This document shows, piece after piece, positions 7,263 to 14,958 of a DNA stretch of 17,596 nt. The stretch covers positions 1 through 17,596 of the forward strand of contig CAWVUS010000082.1 of the NCBI GenBank assembly GCA_963933195.1. Direction: 5' to 3'. The translations under genes were made by a program, and so were the position numbers. The notes below the pieces were generated by a model. That model was given only the letters and a program-made list of their open reading frames with translations. It made no database searches and had not been told where the DNA came from. Position 1 is the stretch's first letter; every line of letters begins with the position of its first letter. The DNA is from UBA8437 sp963933195. Lineage in GTDB: Bacteria > Planctomycetota > Planctomycetia > Planctomycetales > Planctomycetaceae.

Positions 7263-9277
7263 GAATCCGCCTGCAGAGCCCGTTGTTGATGGTCTGCGTG
7301 CTGGTGTTGGCCTGCGGCGGCGGGCTGTTCGCCGCTGATGACGCCCGGTTGACGGCCCGGATCAAGCCACTGGTGTCTCGCCACAAGGGGCAAGTGGCAG
7401 TTGTGGTCAGGCATCTCGATTCGGGGCGAGGATTTTCCTGGCGGGCCGACCGCCCGATGCCAACAGCCAGCCTGATCAAGCTGGCCGTACTGGTGGAAGT
7501 GTACCGCCAGGTCGATGACGACCGCGTGGATCTGGATGATCGATTGAAACTCACCTCCGACGACACCGTGCCCGGGTCGGGAGTGTTACGAAAGTATTTC
7601 ACAACCGGTTCCCGATTGACCCTGAGAGATGCGGTGCGACTGATGATCGCAGTCTCGGACAACACCGCGACCAACCTGGTCCTGGATCACATTGGGCTGG
7701 AGTCGACCAATCGCACGATGGCTCGGCTGGGACATCCCAACACGCGGATTCACGCCAAGGTCTTTCGTCGGGAGACGTCGATTGATCCGGAGCGAAGCCA
7801 ACAGTTTGGCCTGGGCAGCACAACGGCTTCCGAGACGGCGGACTTGCTGGAAGCGATTCGAAGCGGTCGTGCCGTCAGCAAGCGAGCCTCGCGACAGATG
7901 CTCGAGCATCTGCAGGCGTGCGAGAGCACCGAGCGGATTCCGAGGTATCTGCCCGAGGGGACCGTGGTGGCTCACAAGACCGGGTCGGTGTCGCGAGTGC
8001 GGACCGATGCGGGAATCATCGAATCGCCCGCCGGGCCGATCGTGGTGTGCGTGTTGACCTCCGAGAACCAGGATCGGAGGTACTCGGCCGAGAACGCCGC
8101 GTCCCGCTTGATCGCTGACATCTCGCGAGAGGCGTGGTTGCATTTCAATCCGCACCCGGTCCACAAGCCACCGGCCACGCTCGAGGCGGGTGCCAGTGGC
8201 GCGTTGGTGGAGTCTCTGCAGAGAACACTCAATGCGAAGATGAACCCATCGCCCCGGCTCGCGATCGATGGCGAATTCGGACCAGCAACGACCACGGCGG
8301 TGAAGGCGTTTCAGGCGGCCAACAAGATCGAGGTGTCGGGGCGTGTTGGCTCCAGGACGTGGGACCGGTTGGGGCCGCTGCTGACAAGCGATCCCCCCGT
8401 GCCCGATCCATCGGTGGTCAATGCCGAGACGTTGGATCGGGCTCCACAGGATTCGCTGGATGGCCCGCCATTTGTGACCGCCCGTGCCTGGGCGATCGCC
8501 GACGGCCAGACCGGCGAAGTCCTGTGGCAGCACGATGCTGAGAAGCGACTCGATTTTGCCAGCACGACGAAAATCATGACGGCCGTCGTCGTGTTGCAGT
8601 TGATCGAAGCCGATCCGGCCGTGTTGGACCAGGAGGTGGTCTTCAGCGAACGAGCCGACCGGACCGGTGGGTCATCGTCTCGTGTCCAGGCCGGCGAGCG
8701 GCTTCCGGTTCGCGAGTTGCTCTACGGGTTGATGTTGCCTTCGGGCAACGACGCATCGGTGGCACTGGGAGAGCACTTTGGCAAACGATTTCGACCAGCC
8801 GCAGACGATTCCGCCGAACGTGCAGCTGACCCGTTGTGGCGGTTCGTGGCCGAAATGAACCGGACGGCCGCGCGGCTGGGAATGGCCGGGACACACTACG
8901 AGAACACTCATGGCCTGACAGCCGAGGCACACCTGTCGACCGCGAGTGACCTGTTGAAGCTGGCACGAGCCGGCTGGAAGATGAAGCGTTTTCGTGATTA
9001 CGTGGGGACTCGACAGCACGGGTACCGCCTGGTGGGGCCGGGAGGGCGGCAACGGAATGTCGTGTGGCGCAACACCAACCGGCTATTGCCGACGGCTGGT
9101 TACGACGGAATCAAGACCGGGACAACCTCGGCCGCCGGAGCCTGCCTGGTGTCGACGGCCCACCGCGGAAAGGACCGCTTGTTCGTGGTGGTGCTGGGTG
9201 CTGCCGCGTCAGCGGCAAGATACACCGACTCGCGCAACCTGTATCGTTGGGCCTGGCTGAAGCGGGGTCACAAGTAG
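7259..9277 (+). CDS. Exported beta-lactamase-like / PG-binding / D-Ala-D-Ala carboxypeptidase fusion
   Basis: A 672-residue exported protein carrying two complete serine penicillin-binding active sites. Residues 1-25 are a signal peptide. Domain 1 (about 32-295) is class-A-beta-lactamase-like: SLIK (S71, K74), SDN (133-135), KTG (240-242). The omega-loop Glu166/Asn170 pair is not recognisable, so hydrolysis of beta-lactams is uncertain. Residues 308-373 form a PG_binding_1-type domain (GALVESLQ, IDGEFGPATTTAVKAFQ). Domain 2 (about 405-672) is an S11 DD-carboxypeptidase: STTK (S435, K438), SGN (495-497), KTG (619-621). The likely work is trimming peptidoglycan stem peptides in the periplasm. 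The GTG at 7259 overlaps the HD stop (GTGA) and is preceded by GGGAG; an upstream start at 7154 would bury the signal peptide. No C-terminal anchor is seen. Confidence 0.88.
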   Translation: MRIRLQSPLLMVCVLVLACGGGLFAADDARLTARIKPLVSRHKGQVAVVVRHLDSGRGFSWRADRPMPTASLIKLAVLVEVYRQVDDDRVDLDDRLKLTSDDTVPGSGVLRKYFTTGSRLTLRDAVRLMIAVSDNTATNLVLDHIGLESTNRTMARLGHPNTRIHAKVFRRETSIDPERSQQFGLGSTTASETADLLEAIRSGRAVSKRASRQMLEHLQACESTERIPRYLPEGTVVAHKTGSVSRVRTDAGIIESPAGPIVVCVLTSENQDRRYSAENAASRLIADISREAWLHFNPHPVHKPPATLEAGASGALVESLQRTLNAKMNPSPRLAIDGEFGPATTTAVKAFQAANKIEVSGRVGSRTWDRLGPLLTSDPPVPDPSVVNAETLDRAPQDSLDGPPFVTARAWAIADGQTGEVLWQHDAEKRLDFASTTKIMTAVVVLQLIEADPAVLDQEVVFSERADRTGGSSSRVQAGERLPVRELLYGLMLPSGNDASVALGEHFGKRFRPAADDSAERAADPLWRFVAEMNRTAARLGMAGTHYENTHGLTAEAHLSTASDLLKLARAGWKMKRFRDYVGTRQHGYRLVGPGGRQRNVVWRNTNRLLPTAGYDGIKTGTTSAAGACLVSTAHRGKDRLFVVVLGAAASAARYTDSRNLYRWAWLKRGHK

Positions 9278-9294
9278 CTGCAACCCGGCGGACT

Positions 9295-10494
9295 TCAGCC
9301 ACCGAGTTCTTCACCGATCCGTCGGGCCAGTTCCAACGCCTGCTCGTCTGAGATGCAAAGCGGATTGACCACCAGCGTGCCCTGGGCCAGTTGGCCGTGG
9401 CTGACGTAGACCGGCGGCGTGCCGTTTCGGAGTGACCGGCAGATTTCGAATGCCGTGTGTCCGACCGCTGTCTCGTCGATCGTGATCGAGAGCATCGGGG
9501 ACTTCTCGGCGTCCGCGGTTCCGTCGATCGTGCAGGTCACGGCTTGATCGGCCAATTGCGTGGCGATCGATTCCAGACGTGCATGTTGTTCGTCCCAATC
9601 GCGGTCGTAGCCGCCCGAGGCAAACAATTCCAGGGCGGTCATCAGGGCCAGGACCTCCTCCTTGGAGACCTTCAGCGGTCGGCCGATGCCGTGACGGGGG
9701 AGCCCGTCCAACTTGTTCCGGTCGACGAGTTCGGGGGGGGGATCCCACAACTGGAGATGATCGTCCATGTCGAGCATCTGGATGGCGGCCGAGGAGACCA
9801 GGTCACTGCGACCGCAGAGGATACCGGTCGATTGGGGGCCACGGATGGCTTTTCCGCCACTGAAAGCCACCAGGTCGGCACCCAGTGTGGCGATCTCCTT
9901 CAGGTTCCGTTTCGGCGGCAATTCTCCGGCGGCATCGACCAGCACCGGCAGGTTGTGCTTGTGTGCCCGTTGGATGACCTCGGCCAACGGCGGTTCGGTA
10001 TCACGACCATAGCCGTAAAAGACTCCGGCGGTCTGATCGGTGAATGCCGCCTCGTATTCCCACGCCTCGGTCCGTCGGACTCCGGCATTGGAGACGATCT
10101 CGTTGAACCCGACCTCGACGAAGCGGGCACCCGCGGCCCGGACCGCGTGGTCGTACCCGCTGCGCTGTTCACGTGCGATGATGAACTCGCAGGGGAAATC
10201 GTCACAGTGAGGGAGTTGCTCGATGCGACGAAGATTGTAGCCACACAGGATCGCGGCGGTTCCGAGGGTCAGCGCCGCGGCCGAGCCCGCGGTGACCAGC
10301 CCGGATTCTGTCCCGGTCAATTCGGCGATCCGTTTGCCGGCGGCGGCCTGCAGCTGTTCCAGGGGAACCCAGCTGGTGGCGCCATCACAAAAGGCCTCCA
10401 GCACCTCGGTGGGCATGGGGGCGCCGCCGAGGCGGGTGACCGCGCCGGAGGCGTTGATGATGGGGGTCAGGCCGAGATCCTGGTAGCTGGTCAT
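9295..10494 (-). CDS. SelA-like / aminotransferase-V-fold PLP-dependent enzyme
   Basis: A 399-residue fold-type-I PLP enzyme resembling L-seryl-tRNA(Sec) selenium transferase and D-glucosaminate-6-phosphate ammonia-lyase relatives. The opening PIINASGAVTRLGGAPMP is the family's typical N-terminus. VDAAGELPP holds the pyridine-binding Asp (D187), and FSGGKAIRGPQSTG holds the likely Schiff-base lysine (K215). True SelA is longer and has an N-terminal tRNA-binding domain, which is missing, and no SelB or SelC is seen here, so a lyase or racemase on a sugar-acid or amino-acid substrate is more likely. The ATG at 10494 overlaps the sulfatase TGA (ATGA), so it is the third gene of a coupled operon. 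It converges on the peptidase fusion gene with 17 nt between stops. Confidence 0.82.
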   Translation of the reverse strand: MTSYQDLGLTPIINASGAVTRLGGAPMPTEVLEAFCDGATSWVPLEQLQAAAGKRIAELTGTESGLVTAGSAAALTLGTAAILCGYNLRRIEQLPHCDDFPCEFIIAREQRSGYDHAVRAAGARFVEVGFNEIVSNAGVRRTEAWEYEAAFTDQTAGVFYGYGRDTEPPLAEVIQRAHKHNLPVLVDAAGELPPKRNLKEIATLGADLVAFSGGKAIRGPQSTGILCGRSDLVSSAAIQMLDMDDHLQLWDPPPELVDRNKLDGLPRHGIGRPLKVSKEEVLALMTALELFASGGYDRDWDEQHARLESIATQLADQAVTCTIDGTADAEKSPMLSITIDETAVGHTAFEICRSLRNGTPPVYVSHGQLAQGTLVVNPLCISDEQALELARRIGEELGG

Positions 10495-13172
10495 GGTTGG
10501 CGTGAACCTGTCTTGGGGGCGTTGTCCAATTGTGTCTTCAACTGGGAAAGTCGTTTGTCGTGTTCGAACAGGTAGGCCTGCTGGGCACGCCAGGCGGCGG
10601 CGCGGTTGTCGTTGGCCCGACGGAACCCGGGATCCTTTTGAAGCGCCTTGCGACGCTGGCGGCGAGAGTCGGAGATCTGTTTGTCGGTGACGAACAGCCG
10701 AGGGTAGGCCGTTTCGAGTTTCGACTGGAGTGTCGATGCGATGGCCACGAGTTTCCGGTAGTCGTCGGAATTGCGGTAACGTTGTCGCAGTGTTTCGATC
10801 GCGCGGGACCGCCTGCTGGCCGGCAACTGTGCCACGTCGGGCTGCTTGGAGATCAGGTGCATCTCGATCGCCCGGGCGGCCTTGTGCGTGGCGGTGAGCA
10901 TCGCGTGGTAGTCCTGGTCGTCCTTGTGGAGTCGACGACGTTCGTCGGCAATCGCCTTGTGGAATTCCTTGTGTGAACGGAAGACGCCGGGGTATGCCTG
11001 CTTGTTTTGTTCGTCGAGTTCATCCAATCGTTCGATCAGCTTGCGATAAGCTGGGTGAGTGCGATGGAACAACTCGTGAGCATTGCGTTTGCGGATGTCG
11101 TACTCGTCGGCGAGAGATTTCTTGACCGGATGCTGGCCCGAGGCTCTCGCAATCATTTTGAGTCCCGCGGCCTGGTCCTTGTGCCGGGCGGCGGTGAGGA
11201 TTTGCACGTTGTCGAATGCGGCCGGCGGGCCGCTGACCTGGAAAGCGAAGTAGCGGCGTGTTTTGTCGAGGATCGGGTGGTGGGCAAAGGCCAGGTGCTG
11301 GTGATCGATGTGAGCCACCAGGCGATCGCCCTGGAATTCGACGGTCATCGTGTACCAGCGATCGCGTTGGAATCGGAAAGCACACTCGCCGTGCCGACGC
11401 GGGAACCAGGGGCCGGTCCTGTCGAGGGCGGTCTGGACAAAAAAATGATCGGGTCGGAGATGCACCACGGCGTTGTAGTGGCCATCGCCTCCGGTCATCA
11501 GGCGGATCTCTTCGGCCTGGCGGAACTGGAAGTCGAAACGGATCAGGACGTCGCGGTATTCGGGTTTCTTGAGAAAGACACGCGTGGGTTTGTCGGGGCC
11601 CTGGCCGAGCAGGACACCGTTTTCGGTCCACCAGTTCCGGGTGAAGTGCCACCGGGAACTGACGTGGCCTGCCGCGAAGTGATCGGCGAAATAGAGCTGA
11701 CGGGGATTGGTGATCAGGGGAGGAGAGGGCCGCCGGGCCGAGACCTGTTCGCGCCACGCGGCGAGCTTGGCAGCCAGCTTGTCGGCGCGGGCGGGGTCTT
11801 GTGCCGAGAGATCCTTCTGCTCGGAGGGATCGTCGGCCAGGTGAAACAGTTCCCTGCTTCCGGAATCAAAGAACTCGATCAGTTTCCAGTCGCCATCGCG
11901 AATGGCTCCGGAGGAACGGCCGCCGAGGAAATGGGGACGGTCGAGCGGGTAGTGCCAGAAAAGCGGGCGTTGGGCGGTGGGAGTCCCGGGCGTCGTCCAG
12001 GTCGAGAGCGTTGACACTCCGTCGAGTGTTTGACTGGGGTCGGGCTTGATGTTGGCGGCTGCGAGCAGGGTGGGATAGACGTCGACGTTGGAGGTGGGCT
12101 GGGCCGATTCGGTGCCGGCCGGCACGTGCCCGGGCCAGCAGACGATCATCGGAACGCGAATGCCTCCCTCGTAGAGTTGGCTCTTGCCACCGCGAAGTGG
12201 TGCGTTGGAGGTGACCTTGGTTTCGCCACCATTGTCGCTGGTGAAGACGATGATCGTGTTCTCGGCCAGTCCATGTTTCTGGAGAGCCTGGCGGATCATC
12301 CCGACTCCCGTGTCGATGCTCTCGAGCATCGCGGCCAGGTGAGGATTGTGGTCACCGGCCCAGTGGTTGAGCGCATCGCCCGCGTGTCCGGAGTCCTCGC
12401 ACAGGTAGCACTTCTCGCGGGTGCTGGGGCCGGGGGCGTGTTTCTTGCGGTAACGGGCGACGATGTCGGGGCGACCGTTGAGAATGCTGTGGGTGGCGAA
12501 GTGGCTCAGGTAGAGGAAGAAGGGCCGTTGCCGGTTGTCCTGGATGAATCGCACCGCCTCGTGGTTCATCCGGTCCACGAGGTACTCGGACGGTCCGAGA
12601 GCCGGCTTGGGAAGATCGATCCAGCGGATGGGTTGCTTGCGGAAGACATAGGGCCAGAAGTTGGCCCCGTTGCCCACCCCCTTCACCTCCCGGGCGACAT
12701 CCCAGGCGAACCCGTGGTCGCGCGGAGTGATCTCGTGTTCGGCACCGTGATGAGCGTAGCCAGTCAGATGCCACTTTCCGATCATGCCGGTGCTGTAACC
12801 GTGTCGGCCGAGCATTTCCGGAAGCGTGACGTGGGAGGTGGCCAGGGCGTTGGCTGAGTTGGGCCGGAGATAATCCAGGATGCCCAGGCGGGCGGGGTAT
12901 TGTCCGGTCAGCAGGGCGGCCCGGTACGGCGAGCAGACCGGGGCGGCGGCGTAAGCGTTGGTCAGTCGCAGGCCGTCTCGTGCCAGGCGGTCCAGGTAGG
13001 GTGTCTGGTTGAAACGGTTGCCGTAGCATCCCAGTTCGGCCCAGCCCAGATCGTCGGCAAGAACGAAGATGATATTGGGAGGGCGGGTTGCGGTGGGGGC
13101 GGCCGCTCGGGCCGACGCCGTCCACAACAGGACCACCAGGAGTGTCGTCAAGAGGTTCCGCCCAGGTCTCAT
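10491..13172 (-). CDS. Exported sulfatase with C-terminal jelly-roll-like and helical extension
   Basis: An 893-residue exported protein that hydrolyses sulfate esters. Residues 1-24 are a signal peptide. The N-terminal sulfatase domain (30-480) has ADDLG with the metal Asp pair D40-D41, CSPYR (80-84) whose Cys is converted to formylglycine, GKWHLTG (132-138) and TSDNGGE (311-317). An insert at about 250-275 contains CYLC. Residues about 492-655 look like a DUF1080/concanavalin-like sugar-binding region (FADHF, YNAVVHLR, FDNVQIL). Residues about 655-893 are highly charged and probably alpha-helical. Typical planctomycete sulfatases are about 450-550 residues, so about 400 are extra. The ATG at 13172 overlaps the DUF1501 stop; reading further upstream would overlap that gene and bury the signal peptide. 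Confidence 0.9.
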   Translation of the reverse strand: MRPGRNLLTTLLVVLLWTASARAAAPTATRPPNIIFVLADDLGWAELGCYGNRFNQTPYLDRLARDGLRLTNAYAAAPVCSPYRAALLTGQYPARLGILDYLRPNSANALATSHVTLPEMLGRHGYSTGMIGKWHLTGYAHHGAEHEITPRDHGFAWDVAREVKGVGNGANFWPYVFRKQPIRWIDLPKPALGPSEYLVDRMNHEAVRFIQDNRQRPFFLYLSHFATHSILNGRPDIVARYRKKHAPGPSTREKCYLCEDSGHAGDALNHWAGDHNPHLAAMLESIDTGVGMIRQALQKHGLAENTIIVFTSDNGGETKVTSNAPLRGGKSQLYEGGIRVPMIVCWPGHVPAGTESAQPTSNVDVYPTLLAAANIKPDPSQTLDGVSTLSTWTTPGTPTAQRPLFWHYPLDRPHFLGGRSSGAIRDGDWKLIEFFDSGSRELFHLADDPSEQKDLSAQDPARADKLAAKLAAWREQVSARRPSPPLITNPRQLYFADHFAAGHVSSRWHFTRNWWTENGVLLGQGPDKPTRVFLKKPEYRDVLIRFDFQFRQAEEIRLMTGGDGHYNAVVHLRPDHFFVQTALDRTGPWFPRRHGECAFRFQRDRWYTMTVEFQGDRLVAHIDHQHLAFAHHPILDKTRRYFAFQVSGPPAAFDNVQILTAARHKDQAAGLKMIARASGQHPVKKSLADEYDIRKRNAHELFHRTHPAYRKLIERLDELDEQNKQAYPGVFRSHKEFHKAIADERRRLHKDDQDYHAMLTATHKAARAIEMHLISKQPDVAQLPASRRSRAIETLRQRYRNSDDYRKLVAIASTLQSKLETAYPRLFVTDKQISDSRRQRRKALQKDPGFRRANDNRAAAWRAQQAYLFEHDKRLSQLKTQLDNAPKTGSRQP

Positions 13173-14587
13173 GTCAGCAGCCCGTCGATAACAGAGCCGG
13201 GTGAGAGAGGGATCGGTTGGCCACGGCGGTTCTGGATGTGCTGGTCGGGTCGGATTCCCAGGCAATGGAACATCGTGGCACCCAGGTCCCAGGGGCCGAC
13301 GGGGTACAGGACCGGGTAGGACGCGTGACGGCTCGAGGCACCAAAAACCGTGCCGGGCTTCATGCCGCCACCGGCAGTGACAACCGAGTAGCAATCGGGC
13401 CAGTGGTCACGGCCGGCGTCCTTGTTGATCCAGGGCGTGCGCCCGAATTCACCGACACAGACGACCAGGGTGCTGTCGAGCAGGCCCCGGTCCTTGAGAT
13501 CGGACAGGAAGGTCGAGAGACCACGATCGAAGGGTGGCAAAAGAGTGTCCTTCAGCCGTGGATAGTTCTTGGCGTGAGTGTCCCACTGGTCACGATTCTG
13601 CTTCGCCCAGTTGACGGTGATCAGTGGCACACCGACCTCAACCAGTCGACGCGTGAGCAGCAGTGTCTGGCCGAAGCGGTGACGACCGTATCGGTCTCGC
13701 AGCGAGTCGGATTCGGTATCGATCTGGAACGCGGCACGGGTTCGGGCTGATCCGAGCAGGCCGAAGGCACGCTGGTAGAGGTTGTCGACACCGGTCACCT
13801 GGCGGACCGATTCGACCGGGTGTCGGCCCTGGTCGAACGACTGGAGCAACTGGTGACGACGTCGCAGGCGATCGGTTGGAAGTTCGGCGGGAGAGTTGAG
13901 ACTGTCGACCCGAAAGCCGGCTGCACCCGGGTCGGCGGCGATGCGGAACGGTTCGTAGTTCAGTCCCAGGAAACCGGCGTTCTGTCCCGCGATCGGGGGG
14001 CGGTTTCCCTGGTGCATGACCGGTCCAAGCACGATGGAGTCGGGGACCGGGTTGGGATTCTGGCCGAGTCGCGAAACGAGGGCCCCGTAGGTGGGGAAAT
14101 CGTCCGGCCGAACCGGCGTGTTGGTTCCCGGCAACGGGTGGGCGTGGCCGGTCAGGGCGGCGTAGGCGGCCGAGCCGTGTTCGAAATCCCGGTGGGTCAT
14201 GCTGCGGACGATGGTCAGCATGTCGGTGACACCGGCCATGTGCGGCAGGTGTTCGCCGATGTTGATGCCGGGCACACGGGTGGCGATCGGTTGAAATTCG
14301 CTCCGCAGTGACGAGGGCGCGTCGGGCTTCATGTCCCAGGTGTCCTGCTGAGACGGACCACCCCAGAGGAAGATCAACACGCAACTCTTGGCCTGTCCGA
14401 ATCCTGCCGCATCACTGGCCGGCGAACTTCCCTCCGCGGCGAGCAGTTCGGGCCACGAGAGTCCCAGCAGGCTGCAGCCACCGATCTCCAGCAATCCCCG
14501 CCGCCTCGAGATCGGGCGGCCATCGTGCAGGGATTCGGGAAGAGAGTCAAAACAGATCATGAGGCCACCGGAGGGCGATTCTACCAT
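13169..14587 (-). CDS. DUF1501 family protein with Tat signal
   Basis: A 472-residue DUF1501 protein of the alkaline-phosphatase/sulfatase-like superfamily, abundant in planctomycetes, usually exported by the Tat system; function unknown. SRRRGLLEIGG (27-37) is the twin-arginine motif, followed by a hydrophobic stretch ending LLAAEG. Conserved blocks include LIFLWGGPSQQDTWDMKPD, RSMTHRDFEHGSAAY, GFLGLNYEPF, RDQWDTHAKNY, and VGEFGRTP with INKDAGRDHWP. ATG 14587 is used here; ATG 14560 (MICFDSL) is also possible, and neither has a clear ribosome binding site. It is the first gene of an ATGA-coupled trio with the sulfatase and the SelA-like enzyme, so these may serve the same sulfated-glycan or amino-sugar pathway, which is inference. 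Confidence 0.88.
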   Translation of the reverse strand: MVESPSGGLMICFDSLPESLHDGRPISRRRGLLEIGGCSLLGLSWPELLAAEGSSPASDAAGFGQAKSCVLIFLWGGPSQQDTWDMKPDAPSSLRSEFQPIATRVPGINIGEHLPHMAGVTDMLTIVRSMTHRDFEHGSAAYAALTGHAHPLPGTNTPVRPDDFPTYGALVSRLGQNPNPVPDSIVLGPVMHQGNRPPIAGQNAGFLGLNYEPFRIAADPGAAGFRVDSLNSPAELPTDRLRRRHQLLQSFDQGRHPVESVRQVTGVDNLYQRAFGLLGSARTRAAFQIDTESDSLRDRYGRHRFGQTLLLTRRLVEVGVPLITVNWAKQNRDQWDTHAKNYPRLKDTLLPPFDRGLSTFLSDLKDRGLLDSTLVVCVGEFGRTPWINKDAGRDHWPDCYSVVTAGGGMKPGTVFGASSRHASYPVLYPVGPWDLGATMFHCLGIRPDQHIQNRRGQPIPLSPGSVIDGLLT

Positions 14588-14638
14588 GGATCCGGGGCGA
14601 AGACAGCGGGAGAAGCGGCCCGCAGCAGCAAGAAGAAA

Positions 14639-14918
14639 TGACCTGGAGTTCCCCGGGTGCCTTACGTTCCGGAGCTAGCGGACCAATTCAGCGGGAACTG
14701 ATCCGCGCGAGGCGAGCAGGAGGACGATGAGCCGCCGCCGGCGGCGCGTTCTCCGTCGCGAGCCGTCTCGCGCGTGGATCAGTTCCCGCTGAATTGGTCC
14801 GCGTGCGAAGGACGGTGTGACGTATCCCGGGGCGAAACGCCCAAGGAGGTCTCGTGGAGTCAAAAAAGACGCCAAACGAAACCAAAGTAGCTAAGGTCCC
14901 CGAAGGAACCCCAAGTCA
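14639..14918 (-). ncRNA. Candidate retron msr-msd RNA, downstream of its RT
   Basis: This 280-nt stretch has the parts expected of a retron RNA, read 5' to 3' on the minus strand. a1 (14918-14892) pairs with a2 (14639-14664): 14 consecutive pairs, two G-U pairs, a bulged C at 14902, GGG/CCC, a two-base mismatch, then CCUUA/UAAGG. That is 24 pairs, four of them G-U. The next base, G14891 in UUAGC, is unpaired and is the expected 2'-5' branch guanosine. As I recall it, the Eco1/Ec86 retron has the same CCTTAGC and GTAAGG context. Two msr stem-loops follow: 14848-14883 (7 bp outer stem, inner stem with a U6 loop) and GGGCG-UUU-CGCCC at 14830-14842. The msd foldback at 14678-14802 comes next, just before a2. 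A competing UUCG-capped hairpin at 14895-14910 lies inside a1. It starts 40 nt after the RT stop. Confidence 0.82.
14678..14802 (-). repeat. msd inverted repeat (long foldback)
   Basis: The arms 14678-14704 and 14776-14802 are perfect 27-nt reverse complements. Pairing continues with GCGCGAG (14705-14711) against CTCGCGC (14767-14773), past a 2-nt bulge at 14774-14775. Inside the loop, GGAGGACG (14719-14726) nearly pairs with CGTTCTCC (14747-14754), and a 14-nt palindrome lies at 14733-14746. There is no T-run and no flanking direct repeat, so it does not look like a terminator or an insertion element. Its place immediately before a2 makes it the template for the msDNA hairpin; the predicted DNA would read as the plus strand from about 14666 and be roughly 140 nt long. 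Confidence 0.85.
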
Positions 14919-14958
14919 ATTGTGTTGGTTGGTCGTCGAGGGTCTCCCAGTTGTCGTG

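Noticed and set aside
9457..10575. Long plus-strand open frame (372 codons) antisense to the SelA-like gene
   Set aside because: It has no known motifs, and the opposite strand encodes a complete PLP enzyme with an ATGA-coupled start.
11007..12857. Two long plus-strand frames antisense to the sulfatase
   Set aside because: Composition is Gly/Val-rich with no domain; the sulfatase motifs on the minus strand account for the region.
14678..14802. Inverted repeat as a MITE, IS end or bidirectional terminator
   Set aside because: There is no flanking target-site duplication, no transposase and no T-run after either arm; its position between msr and a2 fits a retron msd better.
14895..14910. UUCG-capped 6-bp hairpin after the RT as a Rho-independent terminator
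   Set aside because: No U-run follows directly; the U6 on the minus strand lies about 30 nt further on, in a loop of the msr stem-loop. The same bases pair better with a2.
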